This document shows, piece after piece, positions 57,834 through 64,000 of a DNA stretch of 64,000 bases. Numbering within the stretch: the first letter of the stretch is position 1; every line of letters begins with the position of its first letter. Origin of the DNA: Elymus sibiricus (lineage: Eukaryota > Streptophyta > Magnoliopsida > Poales > Poaceae). Position numbers and translations under genes: made by a program. Location of the stretch: NCBI GenBank assembly GCA_039707655.1, contig CM077671.1, forward strand, positions 368,736,720 through 368,800,719, given 5' to 3'. Under the pieces are notes generated by a model that ran no database searches, was not told the DNA's origin, and saw nothing but the letters and a program-made list of their open reading frames with translations.

Positions 57834-58766
57834 ATGGCAGAGCTTTCAAGGTTCTTTTGGGATCCCGCAGGACACGCTCATACCAATGCCTTGCATTGGG
57901 AGGGTTTTCTGCGTCTTTTGTGGGAGTCACTTCAGACGTATTGCTACACCGAGCCTCCACCTTATGATGGAGTAGAGTATAATGAAGAAGGTGTTCCTCG
58001 GTGCAGAGTGAAGATGACTATTCCTCCGCATCCCTCTTTATCTCTATGGCAGCCCATTGAGGTTAATGTGGTTGTTCATCGTCTTGCGGATACTTTTGAA
58101 GCGACAGTTATGGAAGCTATCAACGTTTTCTGTGACCAGCATCCCGAGGAAGTTGCAGGACATCCCATTGGTTTATTTCCTGCAGTGAATTCTCGTGACC
58201 CAGAATGGACTTTCAGGGTGATACATTGTGGCCACTTATTGGGAAGTTTGGCCAGAGAGACTCTACGCACTGCAGTCAGATTTATGAATGCACAGTACCG
58301 CTACCAGATACTCCAGCAACGCGGTATATATCGACTGACCATCATAGCCCAAGGATATCGTAATCAGATTGGCCGGCAGAATACGCAGATTGAGGAACTC
58401 CAAGCCACTGTCACTGCCAAGGAAGAGATTATCGCACAACGGGATGAAACCATTCTTCATCGAGAGGATCAGATTGTTGAGAGTGATGCACTCATCGCCC
58501 AACGCAACACAGTTATTGATTTTCTCCAGGAGCAAGTTCATGAGCTCAACCTTGATCTTGGCCAAGCCATTGACCACATCAACATGCTTCACGAGCAGCC
58601 AGTACAGCCTGTTGCTGATGAGTCCGAGAGTGAAGATGAAGAAGAAGAACCTAAAGAGGTTGAAGGAGTCTCCGAGATCGATTCCGAGCATGGAGATCCT
58701 GCACTTAGTCCCCATCATTTCTCTTCAGGCAGTCAGTCATCCGTGGGCAAGCTCGACGATTTCTAG
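57834..58766 (+). CDS. Extra ORF upstream of gag (ORF0-like), 310 residues
   Basis: Intact frame from ATG 57834 to TAG 58764. I use this ATG and not an upstream one because it lies immediately after a splice-acceptor-like TTGTTTCAG and has no ATG-led extension. The N-terminal half looks globular (LSRFFWDPAGHAH, MTIPPHPSLSLWQPIEVNVV). Residues about 170-270 have heptad-like coiled coil (IEELQATVTAKEEIIAQRDE). The tail is strongly acidic (ESESEDEEEEPKE). No retroviral domain is seen. Rice RIRE3/RIRE8-type Gypsy elements are known to carry an orf0 before gag, and this position matches. Function unknown; a structural or RNA-binding accessory role is only a guess. It is the only undamaged frame of this element. 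Confidence 0.72.
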   Translation: MAELSRFFWDPAGHAHTNALHWEGFLRLLWESLQTYCYTEPPPYDGVEYNEEGVPRCRVKMTIPPHPSLSLWQPIEVNVVVHRLADTFEATVMEAINVFCDQHPEEVAGHPIGLFPAVNSRDPEWTFRVIHCGHLLGSLARETLRTAVRFMNAQYRYQILQQRGIYRLTIIAQGYRNQIGRQNTQIEELQATVTAKEEIIAQRDETILHREDQIVESDALIAQRNTVIDFLQEQVHELNLDLGQAIDHINMLHEQPVQPVADESESEDEEEEPKEVEGVSEIDSEHGDPALSPHHFSSGSQSSVGKLDDF

Positions 58767-59092
58767 TCTCGTTTGAGTCGTCGACTTCCTAGATGTATAT
58801 ATAGTGTGACATAGGAGTGAGTAGTTAGATGACCTACGAGCCACTTGTCGTAATATATGTGGCCAGCCTATGTATGGTTTGGTTTGTAGTAAGGAGACAA
58901 CGTGATGTAAGATGGGAATAAGTTTCAGTTTGTAATCCAAATCTGAGTTGCTGTTTGGATTGTTGAGTTAACACCTTGTGATTTGGATTTATTGCCCTGC
59001 ACTGTTTCAGTACATTTTATTTGGGTACCATATGATTTCTGAAAATGGAAGCAAGTATTGGTGAATGCTAATGGACAACTTCTATTTTTCAG
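58767..59092 (+). other. Spacer between ORF0 and gag
   Basis: 326 bp, AT-rich, ending CTATTTTTCAG immediately before the gag ATG; a second acceptor-like site in this element. Confidence 0.6.
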
Positions 59093-62000
59093 ATGGTTGG
59101 CGCTACGCGCGGAACCCCTGAGGGATTCAGACCAGACCAGGCTAGTGGTTCACAACAACCACCTCCGCCACCACCAAATCTAGCGGAAGTGATGGCCCGT
59201 CAAACCAAACTACTGGATATGCTAGTGCAAGCACAACAACATCAGTTACATCCTCATCAGCGCGGACGTGAAGAACCCCCATCGGCCGGTTATCAGGATT
59301 TCTTCAGTACGCAGCCCCCGTTATTCCATAAGACTAAAGAACCTCTTGATGCGGATGCATGGCTCCGTACCATCGAATCCAAGTTTGCACTACTCTCTGC
59401 CCCCATGTTCCAAAGCAAACAAGACTCTCTTCGCAGCCCAGCAGCTCCGTGGTACTGCTTGCATCTGGTGGGACCACTACTATACCATGCAGCCGGTTGG
59501 ACATGTCGTCACCTGGGAGGAATTCAAGACCGCCTTTAGGGCGCATCATATCCCAGAAGGACTCGTTGAGCGATTTTGGCGCTTACCCAAGGAACCCGCG
59601 CTGTACTCCAATACGCACAGGCTTTCAATCACCTGTGCCAGTACGCGGGCTATCATGCCGACACGGACGCCAAGAAAAGAGATCGTTTCCGTCGCGGAGT
59701 GAACACCAAGCTTAAGGAACGCCTAAATCTGGTTAGGGCTGACAACTTCAACGAGTTAGTCAATATGGCCATTACCCAAGAGGACTGTATCTCAGCCCAT
59801 CGTGCTGAGAAAAGGCAGAAAATATCTACTGGACCCTCGAATGCTCAACCTTCGAGGTATCGGTTGATTCAGAACCCAGTTCCCCGAGCTCCGCCCAGAA
59901 ATGTTCCATCAGGCAGGTGGGTAGCTAGGCCCCCACAGCAACCCCGATTCAACAGGCCACCAGTGCCTCGACCTCCGCAACAGCAACAACAATTTGGTCC
60001 AAGGCCGAACCCCCCGCAGTTTAATCAAGGGAACAACATCAATCGATGTTTCAACTGCGGTAGTCTGGCGCATTTTGTCAAAGACTGCCCACAACCGAGG
60101 AGAACATTCCCCGGGCAGGCCTCCAACTCCAACAACAAGAACAAGGGCAAGAGGCAGGCTATGCAAGTCCATCAAGGAAGAGTGAATTTCACTACTCTAT
60201 CGGAACTTCCGGAAGGTGCACCAGTGATGACGGGTACATTTACTCTACACCATCACCCTGCAATTATACTTTTTGATTCTGGTGCAACCCATAGTTTTAT
60301 CAGTACAAGGTTTGGGACCAAAATAGGTTTGGATTTCTACCCCACTAATGGAACATATATGATAACAACCCCTGGAGGTAGAATTGCATCAAATCAAATT
60401 TGTAGAGATGTACCAATCCAATTGGGTAGCACTCTGATAAGGACAACCTTAATTTTATTAAACCTAGAGGGAATGGATATTCTCCTAGGTATGGATTGGA
60501 TGACCAGACATCGGGTATTGCTAGGTATCTTTTCTCGAGTGGTTGAGATAGATTCCCCAGAATACGGAAATACCATTCTTTATCTTCCACGGCAGGAGTA
60601 TATCAGCTCTTGCGTTTATGCTATAGAAGGAATCAAGTTAGAGGACATCCCTGTCGTATGTGAGTACCCAGATGTTTTTCCAGACGATTTGGCTGTAATG
60701 CCTCCTGATAGAGATGTTGAGTTTGTTATAGGGTTACAACATGGCACAGCCCCCATCGCTAAGAGACCCTATCGTATGCCACCCAATGAGCTGGCAGAGT
60801 TGAAAGTTCAACTTCAGGAACTCCTTGATAAGGGTTATATTCGCCCAAGTGCTTCACCTTGGGGATGCCCTGCTCTGTTTGTGAAGAAAAAGGATCATAG
60901 TCTTAGACTGTGTGTTGACTATCGTCCACTCAATGCGGTTACTATTAAGAACAAATATCCTCTTCCCCGCATTGATATCCTGTTTGATCAGTTAGCCGGA
61001 GCCAAGGTATTCTCCAAAATTGACCTTCGCTCTGGGTATCATCAGATAAAGATTAAGCCAAGTGATATTTCAAAAATAGGTTTCTCTACCAGATATGGAC
61101 TCTATGAATATCTGGTTATGTCCTTTGGTCGTACCAATGCACCGGCATATTTCATGTATCTCATGAACTTAGTCTTCCTGCCGGAGCTTGATAAATTTGT
61201 CATGGTTTTCATCGACGATATTCTGATTTATTCCAAAAACCTTGAAGATCACGTTGGGCATCTTCATGTTGTTCTTCAGCATTTGCGAGATCACCATCTG
61301 TATGCCAAATTCTCTAAATATGAATTTTGGCTTGATACCGTTAAATTTTTGGGTCACACCATTTCCAAGGACGGTATATCTGTTGATTCGAGTAAAGTCC
61401 AGGAAGTAATGGATTGGAAGCCTCCTACTTCAGTACATCAGATCCGTAGTTTTCTTGGTCTTGCTGGCTACTATCGTCATTTCATTCCAGATTTCTCCTG
61501 GATAGCCAAACCCATGACAGAATTGTTAAAGAAAGGGGTTAAATTCTCCTGGAATGAGAACTGTGAAGAAGCATTTCACACTTTAAGAGCATATCTGACC
61601 ACTGCCCCAGTTTTGGCTCAGCCAGATATATCCAGACCTTTTGACGTCTATTGTGATGCATCGGGCATCGGAGTTGGGTGTGTTCTTATGCAATATAACC
61701 GAGTGATTGCTTATGCCTCTAGAGCACTTCGGACACATGAGCAGAACTATCCTACTCATGATCTTGAGCTTGCAGCCGTCATACATGCACTTAAAATTTG
61801 GAGACACCATCTTATGGGTACCAAGTGCAACATCTACACTGATCATAAGAGCCTTAACTACATCTTTACGCAAGCAGATTTGAATATGAGACAAAGACGT
61901 TGGCTAGAGATTATAAAGGATTATGATCTTGAAGTACACTACCATCCAGGCAAAGCCAATGTGGTTGCGGATGCACTCAATCGCAAATCACATTGTTATT

Positions 62001-63546
62001 GCTTATCAGTAGAAGCTTTCAATAAAACTCTCTGCTGGGAAATGAGAAAGCTTAATCTAGAGATCGTTCCTCAAGGCAGTCTGAATCATATAACAATTGA
62101 GCCTACCCTCCGATATAGTATCGTTATAGCACAATTACATGATGGGGGAGTCGGAATTATCAAGAAACAGTTAGCCCAAGGAGAAGAAAAATATAAGTGC
62201 TTCCAAGTGGATCATAAAGGAATTCTATGGTTTAATGGGCGTATGGTTGTACCCAAAAACCATTAGCTTCGCAAGCAGATATTGGATGAGGCACATTTGT
62301 CCAAGTTTACTATGCACCCTGGCAGTACCAAGATGTACCAAGATTTGAAACAGAATTTTTGGTGGACTCGTATGAAGAGAGAAATAGCAAAATATGTCTC
62401 TGAATGTGACATTTGCCAGAGAGTTAAGGCCAGTCACTTAAGGATTTCTGGTACGCTGCAGCCTCTACCTATTCCTTATTGGAAATGGGAAGATATCAGT
62501 ATGGATTTTATCGTGGGTTTACCCAACACTTCCCAGAGGCATGATTCCATTTGGGTGATTGTGGATAGATTAACCAAGACCGCTCATTTTCTTCCTGTGC
62601 ATACCACTTACAATGCTAAGAAGTATGCTGAAACCTATCTAGACCAAATCGTTCGTCTCCATGGAATACCTAAGACGATCATCTCTGATCGTGGAGCACA
62701 GTTTATTGCTCATTTCTGAGAGCAACTTCAACAAACTCTTGGAACCAAGTTAATCCGAAGCTCCGCATATCATCCACAGACTGATGGCAAACAGAACGGA
62801 TAAACCAAATCCTAGAAGATATGCTGCGAGCCTGTGTAATCCAGTATGATAAGAATTGGGACAAATGCTTAGCATTGGAGGAATTCTCTTACAACAACAG
62901 TTATCAGTCAAGTATCCGAATGGCCCCTTTTGAAGCATTATATGGTCGCCAATGCCGAACTCTTTTGAATTGGTCTCAGACAGGAGAACGGAAGATCTTT
63001 GGGCCCGATCTCATCACTGAAGCAGAAGAAAAGGTAAAAGTCATTCAGAACAATCTAAAAGCAGCCCAATCAAGACAAAAGAGCTACGCAGACAAAAGGA
63101 GAAAAGCAATACGGTTTGAAGTGGGTGATTTTGTATACCTGCGAGTATCTCCTACTCGAGGTGTTCAACGATTTGGTATCAAAGGCAAACTCGCTCCTCG
63201 CTACGTTGGCCCTTTTGAAATCCTTGAAATTTGTGGACCCGTAGCCTATCGACTTCAACTTCCTTCTCAGCTAGCAGCCATTCATAATGTCTTCCATGTA
63301 TCTCAACTTAAGAAGTGTATCAGTGTTCCTACTGAAGTCATTGATACACAAGCCATCAACATCGAACCCGATCTTTCTTATATGGAACATCCGATCAGAA
63401 TCTTAGATACCAAAGAAAGAAGTACCAGAAGAGAGATGATTAGGATGTTTAAGATCCAATGGAATCATCATACTGAAGAAGAAGCTACCTAGGAAACTGA
63501 AGACTATCTTCAGAAGAATTTCCCCGACTTCCTCAAGACTTCTTAG
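59093..63546 (+). pseudogene. Gypsy gag-pol polyprotein, multiply disrupted
   Basis: Gag starts MVGATRGTPEGFRPDQ. Its frame shifts by +1 near 59404 (SAP/CSKANK) and returns near 59572 (VERF/LALTQG), probably with a short deletion. After that the frame is open to 62266: zinc knuckle [14 protein letters not shown], protease [12 protein letters not shown], reverse transcriptase [14 protein letters not shown], RNase [15 protein letters not shown], and the start of integrase. Further breaks: TAG 62264-62266, TGA 62717-62719 (family Trp), a 1-nt loss near 62788 in PQTDG/TER, and TAG 63490-63492 (family Trp). The integrase core shows CDICQRVKASH and SDRGAQF. The C-terminus (HPIRILDTKERSTRREM, FKIQWNHHTEEEAT) is a chromodomain, which in this lineage guides insertion to heterochromatin. 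RT motif [12 protein letters not shown] has Arg where Leu is usual. Confidence 0.9.
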
Positions 63547-63599
63547 GTATCTATCATCCCATTTTATCATTCCTGTAATCTCAGGACGAGATTCTTTTT

Positions 63600-63611
63600 A
63601 GGGGGGAAGGT
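63600..63611 (+). other. Polypurine tract of the Gypsy element
   Basis: AGGGGGGAAGGT directly before the 3' LTR; plus-strand primer site. Confidence 0.8.
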
Positions 63612-64000
63612 TGTGGCACCCTAGGTGTCTAAATATAGCAAGCAAATAAGAAGGAATGTTTTGTATGCATTGATTTGTGTGAAATTTGAGTAAAGTTATA
63701 AAAATAAGGGTATTTATGTAATTTTATAAAAATGCAAGTCCTTTTATGCAAAAAGATTTGAATTACAAAAGTAACTTTTACTTTTACTAAGGGCTAAAGT
63801 GTAAAAGTGCTAGTCATCATTACACTGCAAGTAAACTTGCAATTAGGCCCTAAACTTAGTGCAATTTGCTTGGATTAGGACAAAAACTTTATATTTTTGA
63901 ATTTGGTTCAAGATTTCAAAATGAAACTTCACCCTTTGAGTTTTTGAACTTGAACACTAAAGCAAAGTTGTAGGGTTTAAAAAGTTCTACAACTTTTATT
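63612..64000 (+). repeat. 3' LTR of the Gypsy element (first 389 bp)
   Basis: Begins TGTGGCACCCTAGGTGTC and follows 53287-53675 closely; truncated by the window end. Confidence 0.95.

Larger units (their letters stand above)
53287..64000 (+). mobile_element. Ty3/Gypsy chromovirus (Del/Tekay-like), 3' LTR cut by window end
   Basis: The 5' LTR 53287-56783 (about 3.5 kb) begins TGTGACACCC and ends CTGCCACA. The tRNA-Met primer site TGGTATCAGAGC is at 56786. Then come an extra ORF (57834-58766), a gag-pol region (59093-63546) ending in a chromodomain-like segment, a purine tract AGGGGGGAAGGT (63600-63611) and the 3' LTR from 63612. Domain order with integrase after RNase H, the chromodomain and very long LTRs point to the Del/Tekay lineage. 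The right target duplication is outside the window. Confidence 0.9.

Overview
The window is nuclear DNA of a grass (Poaceae), most likely panicoid. It has GT-AG introns, grass-type transposon families (PIF/Harbinger and Tourist, Stowaway, CACTA carrying an Ulp1-like gene, a BARE/Angela-like Copia element, a Del/Tekay-like Gypsy element), and a fragment closely resembling the grass ABCB1 auxin transporter (maize brachytic2 / sorghum dwarf3). The species call is inference. Host genes are few and mostly broken; transposons fill most of the space.

Layout. 1-3749: a PIF/Harbinger element cut by the window start, with a forward transposase and a convergent Myb-like ORF1, both carrying stops; it sits against or inside an intron of the next gene. 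3805-7303: ABCB1-like pseudogene with two internal stops and no 3' end. 7304-11274: Gypsy-type 3' internal sequence, its LTR, then a second, inverted copy of that LTR. 12688-17092: plastid sigma-factor (SIG2-like) pseudogene with readable exons but two frameshifts and a stop. 18967-20843: reverse-strand LINE-like insertion with a perfect 15-bp target duplication and no reverse transcriptase. 21073-22269: the only host gene that looks intact, a papain-family protease whose catalytic Cys is Ser. 23038-24566: partial DEAD-box helicase (RH39-like) lacking its ATPase core. 24893-28374: CACTA end, possible hAT end, and an 845-bp Tourist-like element.

28629-50532 is one CACTA element of about 21.9 kb with CACTG ends and an AAA target duplication. 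It holds a 119-residue ORF, a TNP2-type transposase (two frameshifts), a Stowaway MITE, a second internal block of terminal-type repeats, and a gene joining a plant-transposase domain to an Ulp1-like protease (one frameshift). A complete 9.6-kb Copia element (35545-45176) with an uninterrupted polyprotein and nearly identical LTRs lies between the two CACTA genes. 53287-64000 is a Gypsy chromovirus with 3.5-kb LTRs, an extra ORF before gag and a damaged gag-pol; its 3' LTR runs off the window.

Order of events inferred from nesting and LTR divergence: the CACTA and the Gypsy element came first, in unknown order, and the Copia element was the last large insertion. The genes do not form a pathway. 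What links them is decay: three conserved single-gene fragments are all broken within 22 kb. Several apparent base changes are C-to-T or G-to-A, as expected of methylated, silenced DNA. No rRNA, tRNA or CRISPR was seen.
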